A DNA stretch of 24,773 bases from CAZBYL01 sp964496275 (GCA_964496275.1 CAZBYL010000039.1:1-24773), one strand, 5' to 3'; numbered from the stretch's first letter, positions 6,833-14,136 are shown. Made by a program: numbers and translations. The notes: generated by a model from the letters alone, not told the origin.

Positions 6833-8545
6833 TTAGAAACCTACGGGAACACCGAGACGACGACTGTCCGCTCCGCCGTTCATTTGTGAATTTTTGTAGA
6901 GGATACCCTGTGATGTTCCAAAATAATCCCCAAAGGCTCTAACATCAACTTTTTCGCCAATTTTTTTAAGGGCTTCTAAAGTCTTTTCTGGCATCTTATC
7001 TTCTACAATATAAGCAGCTGGTTTACCGCCAGAGCTATACGTAAAGAGCCTTGGATAGTTTATCGCTTCAGCCATATTCATGTCGTAATCAATTACATTA
7101 GTAATTATCTGGACAAGGGCGCTGAGGATTCTCCAACCACCGGCACTTCCAACAGTCATAAATGGCTTTCCTTCCGGCGTCAAAATAATACTTGGCGACA
7201 TACTTAAAAGGGGCCTTTTACCGGGTTCAGGCGCATTAGCACTATTCGGATTATCAGAAAAATCATCCATTTCATTGTTTATAACGATGCCGTAGCCAGG
7301 TACAAATCCGGCTGCATAGTTATGCGTATTTGTGCATGCTACGATATTCCCAGCAACATCAGCAACTGAAAAATGCGATGTACTTGAACCAATTCCTGTT
7401 TGTCCACCAAAATAATTTACAACTTTCTTATCCTCATAGTCCCATGGATTGCCTGGCTTTACAGACTGCAACGTCTGCTTCTCACTAATTTGCTTAGCTA
7501 TTTTTTTAGCATAACCTTTATCAACTAATCCTTTCAAAGGAACCTTTATATAATCCGAATCAGCCATATACTTTTCTCTGTCAGCAAACATTAGCCGAAT
7601 GGCTTCTGCCGTAATATGCTGTCTTTCCGCGGAATCAGGTGCATATTTTTTCATGGGGAAGTTTTCAAGAATGTTCAGGACTTGAACAATATGAGTACCT
7701 CCGCTTGATGCAGGAGGAGCAGAATATATTTTGTAGTCATGATATGTCCCGAAAGATGGCTCTCTTTCGTACAATTTATAATTTTTCAAGTCATCCATCG
7801 TCATGATACCTCCAAGGCGACGAACTTCCTTAACAAATGCTTCACCAATCACTCCGTTATAAAACACAGACGGTCCTTTTTGGGCAAGTAACTCATACGT
7901 ACGGGCGAGATCTGCACGTACAATATGTTCTCCGGTTTTGTATGGAAATTCACCGTTGAAAAATGGCAAATCTTTCGTTTCGTAGTTGTCGATGACAGGA
8001 AGACTCATCTCTTCATACCATTTTGCTTGATTTGGTTCAACTTTCCATCCTGATTTAGCCATTTTTATTGCAGGTTCTGCAACTTGGGCAAATGACATTG
8101 TCCCATATTTTTCCAATGCATAGAACATACCTGCAACCCATCCCGGTGTCCCCGCAGCTTTTCCATGATAAGTTTTCCATTTTTCCTTTTTGGCTTTTTC
8201 TGACGCAAACATATCTTTCGTCGATGCAGCAGGCGCCATCTCTCTGTAGTCTATAAAAGTAACCTTGCCTGTTTTCGCGTCTCTAATTGTCATAAAACCT
8301 CCGCCGCCTATCCCAGTGAAATGCCCTTCAACAACACTAAGAGCCAAAGATGTTGCAACTGCGGCATCAACGGCATTACCACCTTTCTGCATTATTTCAA
8401 CACCAGCCTTAGATGCCAAAATATGTGCAGATGATACCATTCCGTGCTTCGAGTAGACTTCTTTGTCGTTCGTTCCAGCAAAGGAACATCCGGACGTTAC
8501 CGCAATAAACATAACAAAAATAATACCTGCTAACAGTTTCTTCAT
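6833..8545 (-). CDS. ggt: Secreted gamma-glutamyltransferase (GGT), probable lipoprotein
   Basis: This 570-residue precursor of an N-terminal-nucleophile hydrolase cleaves gamma-glutamyl bonds by hydrolysis or transfer. The catalytic Thr is T389 in GSSTSHFSV, giving a large chain of about 365 residues after export and a 182-residue small chain on self-cleavage. The small chain carries the family blocks INNEMDDFSDNP and GKRPLLSMSPSI and the TVGSAGG loop. The N-terminus is a signal peptide (MKKLLAGIIFVMFIAVTSGC) with a lipobox-like TSGC, so C20 may be lipidated; simple cleavage further on is also possible. CapD, the PGA-cutting and anchoring enzyme of Bacillus, belongs to the same family, and the pgs genes follow directly. 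The gene is much AT-richer than its neighbours, with TTA, TTG and CAT codons common, which hints at acquisition. An AGGAGGG site precedes the ATG. Confidence 0.93.
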   Translation of the reverse strand: MKKLLAGIIFVMFIAVTSGCSFAGTNDKEVYSKHGMVSSAHILASKAGVEIMQKGGNAVDAAVATSLALSVVEGHFTGIGGGGFMTIRDAKTGKVTFIDYREMAPAASTKDMFASEKAKKEKWKTYHGKAAGTPGWVAGMFYALEKYGTMSFAQVAEPAIKMAKSGWKVEPNQAKWYEEMSLPVIDNYETKDLPFFNGEFPYKTGEHIVRADLARTYELLAQKGPSVFYNGVIGEAFVKEVRRLGGIMTMDDLKNYKLYEREPSFGTYHDYKIYSAPPASSGGTHIVQVLNILENFPMKKYAPDSAERQHITAEAIRLMFADREKYMADSDYIKVPLKGLVDKGYAKKIAKQISEKQTLQSVKPGNPWDYEDKKVVNYFGGQTGIGSSTSHFSVADVAGNIVACTNTHNYAAGFVPGYGIVINNEMDDFSDNPNSANAPEPGKRPLLSMSPSIILTPEGKPFMTVGSAGGWRILSALVQIITNVIDYDMNMAEAINYPRLFTYSSGGKPAAYIVEDKMPEKTLEALKKIGEKVDVRAFGDYFGTSQGILYKNSQMNGGADSRRLGVPVGF

Positions 8546-8570
8546 TTCTTTTCCCTCCTAATTTATATTT

Positions 8571-8586
8571 ATCGGATTATTCCGAT
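8571..8586. promoter_or_regulatory. Perfect palindrome in the ggt leader, candidate operator
   Basis: ATCGGATTATTCCGAT has 6-base arms (ATCGGA, TCCGAT) around TTAT and lies 26 bases before the ggt ATG, inside the 80-base gap after the deacylase gene. A weak promoter, TTGATT at about 8618-8623 and TTTACT 17 bases later, could start just upstream of it. The symmetry suits a dimeric regulator, but no regulator can be named from the sequence. Confidence 0.4.
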
Positions 8587-8625
8587 ATGGAAACTATTGA
8601 AGTAAAAAACGAAGATATATAGGAA

Positions 8626-9765
8626 TCAATTGACCGTCTTGAGCCAGGGACCTATTCCTTTGTCTTTGATATCCTCGTAGGTCGGGATATTTTCAACGAT
8701 TACGTCCTTGCCCTCGACAAGCATACCGAGAGTGTCCATAGCTATCTTTGTAGCGGTAACGTGGCGTGCGGTGCGAAGTGCGATGGGCTGGTCTCCCTCA
8801 TAAGGTATGAAGAGAAGTCCCATTTTTGACGCTTTTTTATATGCTTTGTCTTTGCCTGTCAGGACAAGAGCTTCGTCCGTGCGTCCGCGCAGACGTCCCT
8901 GTGAGGGGTTGCCTGATTCCATAAGAAGAGCCATAAGCCCCGGCACGTAGTCTCCCCACTCTCTGTGGCTGAGACCGCGAAGATTTACGGGCGACGGTTC
9001 CAAACGCATCGGTATTCCCCTGCCTTCGAGTTCCATGCAGACCATGGCGGCAAGCTCGGAGGCATTTTCGTGAGCGACCATCGCGTTGACTACAGGGTAT
9101 TCCGGCGAAGCTTCGTGCAGGTCAAACGCAAGGTTCACATGTTCCTTTTTCAGAAGCTGCATGACGGCATAGCCTGCCCTCTGTGTTATTCCGTCGTTCA
9201 GGCTTCCAGGAAACGCCCTGTTCATGTTGCTTCTGGACGAACCGTCGAGCTTTTGCTTCGAAGGACGGTGAATGTAGATATCGGGGTCAGGCCACTGGTC
9301 TATTGGGTTGGTGGCACGCGAACCGAATTTGAATACGCGGAACTTTCCGTCCGGCTGCTCTATCTTAAAGGATTGAGGAGCCGCGTCCTGCGGAGAGTTG
9401 TGGGTCCTTGCGGACATGCTGACGAAAGGCACAACGATAAGACGCCCCTGCTTGACCTGAGCCCTTTCAAGAAACATGATAGCGGCCATAAAACCGGCAG
9501 GTTCGTTGGCGTGTATGCCTCCCTGAATATATACCGTTCCGCCCGGTTTCTCTCCGTCCTGAATGTAGACGGGGGTATCGGCGTTTGTGCCTTTAAGCCC
9601 AGGCTCCCATTCGGAGAGCATGTGCTGCTTAAAGCCTGAGGCCGGAACAAGGACATCGGGCTTTTTCATCTCCAGAAAAGAGCGGGCGCTCAAGAAGCAT
9701 ATTACCGCGACAAAAACGCAGAGGAGAATTGCCGTATATTTGTTTCCTTTTACACGATATTCCAC
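8626..9765 (-). CDS. Membrane-anchored succinylglutamate desuccinylase/aspartoacylase-like zinc hydrolase
   Basis: This 379-residue protein of the M14-like deacylase/carboxypeptidase fold is held by an uncleaved N-terminal membrane segment (about 11-27), so the domain probably faces the periplasm. Metal ligands are visible as H85 and E88 in GGIHANEPAG and H217 in FDLHEASPE. NMNRAFPG (180-187) supplies the usual Asn-Arg substrate contacts, and E283 in LMESGNPSQG fits the catalytic Glu. Known relatives cut N-acyl groups from glutamate or aspartate, or C-terminal residues from peptides. Next to ggt and pgs genes, a gamma-glutamyl or N-acyl-glutamate substrate is a fair guess. The start is GTG with GGAGG 6-7 bases before it. 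It is 11 bases after the small membrane gene, in the same operon. Confidence 0.8.
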   Translation of the reverse strand: MEYRVKGNKYTAILLCVFVAVICFLSARSFLEMKKPDVLVPASGFKQHMLSEWEPGLKGTNADTPVYIQDGEKPGGTVYIQGGIHANEPAGFMAAIMFLERAQVKQGRLIVVPFVSMSARTHNSPQDAAPQSFKIEQPDGKFRVFKFGSRATNPIDQWPDPDIYIHRPSKQKLDGSSRSNMNRAFPGSLNDGITQRAGYAVMQLLKKEHVNLAFDLHEASPEYPVVNAMVAHENASELAAMVCMELEGRGIPMRLEPSPVNLRGLSHREWGDYVPGLMALLMESGNPSQGRLRGRTDEALVLTGKDKAYKKASKMGLLFIPYEGDQPIALRTARHVTATKIAMDTLGMLVEGKDVIVENIPTYEDIKDKGIGPWLKTVN

Positions 9766-9776
9766 GGCGCGCCTCC

Positions 9777-9926
9777 TTACTTAAGCATCAACAGGCGCAA
9801 AACCATCGGTATCAATACCATAGCGGCTGTGACCTGTTTCCAGAATGAACGCTCACGGAACATGCAGCGCACGACAAAAACCATAACAAGAAGCAATATC
9901 AGCCGATATACAAGTGTCATTTGCAT
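9777..9926 (-). CDS. 49-residue two-helix membrane peptide
   Basis: A small open frame of 49 codons plus stop starts at ATG 9926, with a perfect AAAGGAGGAAC ribosome site overlapping the stop of the permease gene. Its protein begins MQMTLVYRLILLLVMVFVV and has two hydrophobic segments (about 4-22 and 32-48) joined by a charged turn, RCMFRERSFWKQ. There are no acidic residues apart from one Glu. It lies 9 bases after dctM and 11 before the deacylase, so co-expression is nearly certain. I do not recognise a family. By position it may be a small subunit of the permease, in the place where TRAP systems have DctQ, though DctQ has four helices. It is too short for many gene finders. Confidence 0.75.
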   Translation of the reverse strand: MQMTLVYRLILLLVMVFVVRCMFRERSFWKQVTAAMVLIPMVLRLLMLK

Positions 9927-9935
9927 GTTCCTCCT

Positions 9936-11222
9936 TTAGAACAGAAATTTGGCGATGCCGCTGCTCATAAGTATTACCGCTATGCCCCAGAGAGCCAGAA
10001 TGATGCCGGGAATGAGGCATATCTTCAGGACTTTAAAATAGTTGTCCTCACCGACGACCTGAGCGGCAAAGATACCGGCAAGAGCCGTAGGCGGCATGAG
10101 GTCTCCGAGCGATGCGATAAGGCTGAGAGCGGAAGCGACAATTATCGAGTTGAACTTGAGCAGAGCCAAAAGGAAAGGGACCCCCAGCACGGAAGCGGAA
10201 CCGAATGACGAAACAGCTCCGAAGAGCGGCATCGAAATCGCGATACCGGCATAGAGTATCCAAGAAGGCAGGCTCAGTGCGGAAACGACCACGTATCCCT
10301 GAACTCCGATAAGGGTCATTATCTGTATGAACATACCGACTCCCATGAGTATTCCCAGTACGGGAAGAGCATCGTCGACTGCTTCCGTAGCGGTCTCAAC
10401 GACATTCCATTTTATTCCCGACAAAAGCCCTGACAGCGCCGAGAGAAGGAATATCAAGGGCATTCCCATTCCGGGCCAGTATGCCGCCAAAAATTGGTCT
10501 GCTGCAAAGAGAGCGACCAAAACGATTACCGGCAGAACCAATCTGAATGTCAAAGGGTGCTTTGACATTTTGACAAGCTGCTCTTCAAGCGCCTTCTCAT
10601 CCGAGAACTTGCGGATATAGGGGTAAATCATGGTCAGAGCAAAAAGCACCGCAAGCGGCATTGTGCAGATGAGAAGAGGAATCGCAAAACCGACATAGGG
10701 TATGTCAACACCGGCGCAGATTATCATTGCCGGTATGCTTACGGGAGGCGCTATCATTCCGAGAAGCGCGCCCATGGATACAGCCGCAGCCGTTCTGACT
10801 TTGGACATGCCGAGTGTGACAAGAACGGGCGAAACAAGCGCGCCGGTGGTGAGCACGGCTGCGGTGGACGAACCCGTTATCATGCCGGGAACCATTATGA
10901 TAAACATTATTCCCAAACTCAGAAGAGCGGGGAAACGTCTGAATTTACGTATCATCCAGGCGGACATGGAATCAAGCATGCCCGTTTTGAGAACGACCTT
11001 CATAAACATCATTGCTGTGGCTATTACAAGTATGGTGTTTATGTAACCGAATTCGCCCTCGACAAGATGGCGTATCGGAACGCCCTCTCCCGCCGCCAGA
11101 GCGCCGACTATGGTTGCCATCGCCATAGCTACGGCTATGGGAAGGTTCCACGCGAAAGCTCCGAAAGCGAATACTCCGATCATCAGAAGGGTATAGAACC
11201 CTTCCGGCCAGAACCATTCCAT
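9936..11222 (-). CDS. TRAP-type large permease (DctM-like)
   Basis: A 428-residue membrane protein with about 11-12 helices, matching the size of the TRAP large permease DctM of the ion-transporter superfamily. Supporting stretches are MVPGMITGSSTAAVLTTGALVSP (about 90-112), GALLGMIAPPVSIPAMIICAG (about 131-151), FGAVSSFGSASVLGVPFLLAL (second half) and the tail LMPPTALAGIFAAQV followed by a final helix. Such proteins carry organic acids or amino-acid-like compounds driven by ion gradients. The usual partners, a 330-residue DctP binding protein and a four-helix DctQ, are absent. In their places are the secreted protein before it and the 49-residue peptide after it. The substrate is unknown. 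Confidence 0.72.
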   Translation of the reverse strand: MEWFWPEGFYTLLMIGVFAFGAFAWNLPIAVAMAMATIVGALAAGEGVPIRHLVEGEFGYINTILVIATAMMFMKVVLKTGMLDSMSAWMIRKFRRFPALLSLGIMFIIMVPGMITGSSTAAVLTTGALVSPVLVTLGMSKVRTAAAVSMGALLGMIAPPVSIPAMIICAGVDIPYVGFAIPLLICTMPLAVLFALTMIYPYIRKFSDEKALEEQLVKMSKHPLTFRLVLPVIVLVALFAADQFLAAYWPGMGMPLIFLLSALSGLLSGIKWNVVETATEAVDDALPVLGILMGVGMFIQIMTLIGVQGYVVVSALSLPSWILYAGIAISMPLFGAVSSFGSASVLGVPFLLALLKFNSIIVASALSLIASLGDLMPPTALAGIFAAQVVGEDNYFKVLKICLIPGIILALWGIAVILMSSGIAKFLF

Positions 11223-11228
11223 GACAGC

Positions 11229-11780
11229 CTACTTTGCGGATACGCCCCAGCCGGCAAGAACGGTTTTGAGGGGTTCTTTTGTTCCGTTGACGTTGGGGGC
11301 TGTGTAGATTTTTGCCTTCTTCGCTTTTACGAGACCGTCAAAGAGTTTGTCCTTGTTGGCTCCGTCTACGAGAATGAGCGCGTCTCCCTTGGGGATTGCG
11401 TTTGTGATGAAGAAGTCCGAAAGAGTTCCTCTGCGTCCCTCACCGCCGATGTGCATCATAAGAATTTTGACGCCTTTCTTTTCGGCAGCTTTGCAGAGTT
11501 CGACTCCGCGTTTCATTTCGTCCTCTTTGTTGATTCCCGCGGCTCCGAGTCCCTTTGAGCTTCCGCCTACGACTGCGATAAGCACCTTCTGATCTTTGAG
11601 AGCATCGGGCTTCATCACAGCGTCAAAATCGGCGGGAATTTTAAGGGATTTGAGAATGACCCTTACCATCATACCGTCGGAGCTCTGTCCGATGGAGGTG
11701 ACGGCAACTTCGGCCGCACCGGCGCACGCGGCACCTGCAAAAAACACAAACATCGCGAGTACAAATGCTTTCAATTTCAT
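11229..11780 (-). CDS. Secreted alpha/beta protein, DUF6305-like
   Basis: A 183-residue protein with a clear signal peptide (KLKAFVLAMFVFFAGAACAGAA; cleavage probably after AGAA or nearby), so it should be periplasmic. The mature part alternates strands and helices: VLIAVVGGSSKGLG, then EMKRGVELCKAAEKKG, then VKILMMHIGGEG, then GDALILVDG, which suggests a Rossmann-like fold. I believe it belongs to a family annotated as DUF6305, from memory. No function is known to me. The start is ATG 11780 with GGGAGGG before it; an in-frame GTG 15 bases upstream lies in that ribosome site. The permease gene begins 6 bases after its stop, so it is a likely partner of the transporter, perhaps a substrate-binding or sensing component. 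Confidence 0.65.
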   Translation of the reverse strand: MKLKAFVLAMFVFFAGAACAGAAEVAVTSIGQSSDGMMVRVILKSLKIPADFDAVMKPDALKDQKVLIAVVGGSSKGLGAAGINKEDEMKRGVELCKAAEKKGVKILMMHIGGEGRRGTLSDFFITNAIPKGDALILVDGANKDKLFDGLVKAKKAKIYTAPNVNGTKEPLKTVLAGWGVSAK

Positions 11781-11806
11781 AAAAAGCCCTCCCACAATTT
11801 CAGAAT

Positions 11807-11828
11807 AAGCTGAATTTTTACTCAGCTT
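11807..11828 (-). promoter_or_regulatory. Leader hairpin before the secreted-protein/permease genes
   Basis: AAGCTGA (11807-11813) and TCAGCTT (11822-11828) form a 7-base perfect stem with an 8-base AT-rich loop. An overlapping 5-base stem, TTCAG (11799-11803) with CTGAA (11810-11814), would compete with it. No T run follows on the minus strand, so this is not a plain terminator for the response regulator gene. It lies 27 bases before the next ATG. The 100-base gap shows no clear -35/-10 pair. Confidence 0.3.
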
Positions 11829-11880
11829 TTATGTGAAATAAGTCTATCAGCAAGGGGGCTTTAGTCTATATTTTCTCTCT

Positions 11881-12516
11881 TTATTCTCTCTTGGCGCTTC
11901 CTGTTTTGCAATATATATTTCTCGGGCGTCCGCTCTTTCCGTCTTCGTTCTCTGTTTTTCTATGAAGCTGCCCCTTCTTGACAAGGTGTTCGAGATACCT
12001 GTGCGCTGTGGGATAAGCCAGCCCAAGTATCTCCGATGCTTCGGAGACTGTAAGTCCTTTTGGGTGTTCCTCAAAAATCTTGTACACGCGCCGTGATGTT
12101 TCTTCGGAAAGACCTTTGCCCCGTTCGTTCCAGTTCGCATCGCACCTGTACTTTGCAAGCTCGGCGTGAAGAGATATTCTTGCCGAAAAGTCCGCAAAGC
12201 GAACAGGTTTCGATACGAAATCATCAGCCCCGGCAAGCAGTAATTCTCTCGCTATATCAAGATTTTCTTCGATGGTGAGAGCAAGTATCACGGTTTTTTG
12301 AGAAATATGGCGGCACTTTCGTATAACTTCCAGGCCGTTCATGCGTGGCATGTGAAAATCCACAAGAAGGATATCTATTTTTCTTTCTCTCACCCAGGAA
12401 AACACGTCCTCGGGGTCGGAGGTCGCAACAATGGGCCATCCGAGAGAATCAGCCATGGCTTTCACCGTGTACAGAATATTTTCATCGTCATCAACTATTC
12501 CGAGCGATACGTTCAT
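11881..12516 (-). CDS. Response regulator, CitB/DcuR-like with C-terminal HTH
   Basis: A 211-residue protein. Residues 1-120 form a receiver domain with the acidic pocket DDD (9-11), phosphoacceptor D53 in LLVDFHMP, T81 and K103 (SKPVRF). The C-terminal part (about 135-205) carries a winged-helix-type DNA-binding region, LTVSEASEILGLAYPTAHRYLEHL, resembling the regulators of organic-acid metabolism (DcuR, CitB, MalR). The start is ATG 12516 with AGGAG before it; a longer frame exists but lies in the kinase gene. It follows the kinase by 13 bases. A target could be the transport and pgs genes directly downstream, or the palindromes seen at 8571 and 14009; this is inference. Confidence 0.88.
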   Translation of the reverse strand: MNVSLGIVDDDENILYTVKAMADSLGWPIVATSDPEDVFSWVRERKIDILLVDFHMPRMNGLEVIRKCRHISQKTVILALTIEENLDIARELLLAGADDFVSKPVRFADFSARISLHAELAKYRCDANWNERGKGLSEETSRRVYKIFEEHPKGLTVSEASEILGLAYPTAHRYLEHLVKKGQLHRKTENEDGKSGRPRNIYCKTGSAKRE

Positions 12517-12529
12517 TAACTTTCTCCTC

Positions 12530-13933
12530 TCATGCGGCAGGCAGCCAAACGGTGCAGCGCACTCCACCGTCGGGAAGATTGATATGTTCTATCGTCCCGC
12601 CGCTGCCATACGCGGCTTTCCTTGCAAATACGAGCCCGAGTCCCGACGATCCCCACGCGGATACACTCCCGTCATCAGGGGAGGAAAAACCGCAGCCGTT
12701 GTCGTCTATGTATATAAAAAGCCCCGCCGCGTCGCTTCCGCTGCTAAGCACTATCCTCGGGTTTGCAAGATTCTCCGTCGCATGGTGTGCATTGTCAAGC
12801 AGATTGACCAGCACGCGGGAAAATCTGATTAAGTTTATGCGGAGGCGCAGGGAGTAATCCTCTTTGCCGCAATCCACCGAAACATCCGCCCCCCACGGCA
12901 TTGCGCGCACCTGAGACATCGTGTAGTCAATGAGTTCTCCGAAGGAAACATCGCGCACCGCCTCGGGGTTCCTTATCTCCGATATCATCTTGTCCATTTT
13001 TTCGGCCGATGTGAGAATGGCTCTTCCGTGCTCCGCCGTGGTTGCGTCGGAAGATAGGGAGAGAAGGTCGGAAAGCCCCAGCATCGTGGTAAGAGGTCTT
13101 TTAAGGTCGTGAACAAGATACTGCATTTCCTGATAAAGACGTGCTCTGGACTGCTCCTGCCTGAGTTTGTTAAGTTCACGTTCACGAGTGCGCAGAAGCG
13201 TGAGCTGTTTTATCTGCTTTTCATAACTTACAAATAGTCTGGTAAGCAGCAGAGCGACAGCCGCGTTCGACGTAAAGCCAAGCCCGCAGAGCATGTTTAG
13301 TAGCGAGTCCCGCTCCATGAGAAGGGCTTCGTTCTTTGTGGCCGCACTGAGCTCTCCCCAGCCAAAGCCGTATGGTGTGAGAAGCGGAATTAAATCAAGC
13401 CACTGTATTGAGAATACAAGCATCACCTGCACGAGAAATTTATAGCCGCCCCTCGTCACGTCGTTTGAGGCGTATTGCAGAATCCATACGCTGATCAGAG
13501 TAAGGATTGCTGGAACTCCAAAGTGAGGTACAGAAGGGAAGTGGAAAAAGCTCGTACTGAGATAGCTTATGGGAATGGCAAAGAGCGGAAGCATCCACGC
13601 CAAACGCTTGCAGCCGAAAGAATCCGCTGCTCCGTCTGAAAAGATAAACCAACCGCTGTATAAAAACACGGCGCGGCAAGCATTGTTGAGCACAAGCCAC
13701 ATAGCGGCCATCATGAGGTATCCGCCCTCGTCATACACAGCCGCGTTGTAAAGATTTCTGTACACCGGATACAAAGAAAATTGCACTGCATGGCTTAAGG
13801 TCCACACAATAAGCATAGCAAGACCTATTCTGCATTTTATACTGCCCAACATACTCCGCAAACCCGAAAAGAACGACATACACATATTCGGCAGCAGCTC
13901 TTTATCCGCCGCAGAAAGAGAGAAACAGCTCAT
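12530..13933 (-). CDS. Membrane sensor histidine kinase
   Basis: A 467-residue kinase. The N-terminal 230 residues hold about six to seven hydrophobic segments without a recognised sensor domain. A coiled-coil-like linker (about 238-268) leads to the phosphorylation helix with H275 in LVHDLKRPLTTMLGLSDLL. The ATPase domain has the N-box NLLDNAHHATEN (N381), the G1 box DDNGCGF (411-416) and GSSGLGLVFARKAA (428-441). The start is ATG 13933 behind GGAGGTG; a longer frame to 14008 lacks such a site. It is the first gene of the unit and lies divergent from the asmA-cob-met operon. The large membrane part suggests sensing of a membrane or transported compound; the ligand is unknown. Confidence 0.9.
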   Translation of the reverse strand: MSCFSLSAADKELLPNMCMSFFSGLRSMLGSIKCRIGLAMLIVWTLSHAVQFSLYPVYRNLYNAAVYDEGGYLMMAAMWLVLNNACRAVFLYSGWFIFSDGAADSFGCKRLAWMLPLFAIPISYLSTSFFHFPSVPHFGVPAILTLISVWILQYASNDVTRGGYKFLVQVMLVFSIQWLDLIPLLTPYGFGWGELSAATKNEALLMERDSLLNMLCGLGFTSNAAVALLLTRLFVSYEKQIKQLTLLRTRERELNKLRQEQSRARLYQEMQYLVHDLKRPLTTMLGLSDLLSLSSDATTAEHGRAILTSAEKMDKMISEIRNPEAVRDVSFGELIDYTMSQVRAMPWGADVSVDCGKEDYSLRLRINLIRFSRVLVNLLDNAHHATENLANPRIVLSSGSDAAGLFIYIDDNGCGFSSPDDGSVSAWGSSGLGLVFARKAAYGSGGTIEHINLPDGGVRCTVWLPAA

Positions 13934-13969
13934 CGGCGCACCTCCGAAACCCCAAATATTAGCGCTTCC

Positions 13970-13993
13970 ATTATATATTATACAAACATTATA
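13970..13993 (-). promoter_or_regulatory. Cluster of -10-like hexamers before the histidine kinase
   Basis: On the minus strand three exact TATAAT hexamers lie at 13988-13993, 13977-13982 and 13970-13975, in a very AT-rich stretch 37-60 bases before the ATG. None has a good -35 at 16-18 bases, so a helper protein may be needed, or only one is used. I cannot choose among them. Confidence 0.4.
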
Positions 13994-14008
13994 AATGACA
14001 TGCCGCAA

Positions 14009-14022
14009 ATGTAATTTTACAT
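14009..14022. promoter_or_regulatory. Inverted repeat between divergent promoters, candidate operator
   Basis: ATGTAA and TTACAT are perfect mirror arms around TT. The repeat lies upstream of both the kinase -10 cluster and the extended -10 of the asmA unit, at about -50 to -60 from the latter's expected start. A regulator bound here could act on both. The bound protein is unknown; the neighbouring response regulator is one candidate. Confidence 0.4.
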
Positions 14023-14057
14023 AGCACAGTACACGGATACAGACTTTTGCCCTTGCA

Positions 14058-14066
14058 TGATAAAAT
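14058..14066 (+). promoter_or_regulatory. Extended -10 promoter for the asmA-cob-met unit
   Basis: TGATAAAAT gives the TGn extension directly before TAAAAT. The -35 region is poor (TACAGA at a 17-base spacing), as is common for extended -10 promoters. Transcription would begin near 14073, which excludes translation from the earlier TTG at 14047 and supports the TTG at 14137 as the start. No cobalamin riboswitch can be seen in the roughly 65-base leader. Confidence 0.45.
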
Positions 14067-14136
14067 ATTTACGTTTATATTTTGGCAATCAGAGGGTATT
14101 TTTCTTCTGAAACCTTCTCTACAGGGTGGAATTTTT

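Noticed and set aside
8965..9639. Plus-strand frame of 224 codons opposite the zinc deacylase
   Set aside because: The minus-strand frame carries metal ligands and a ribosome site; the plus frame has neither.
14047..14136. Upstream extension of the AsmA-like protein from TTG 14047
   Set aside because: It would add 30 residues before a normal signal-anchor N-terminus, has no ribosome site, and lies before the predicted transcription start.
13934..14136. Possible cobalamin riboswitch before the asmA-cob-met unit
   Set aside because: The leader is only about 65 bases after the likely start and lacks a B12-box-like stretch; a typical cobalamin riboswitch is about 200 bases.
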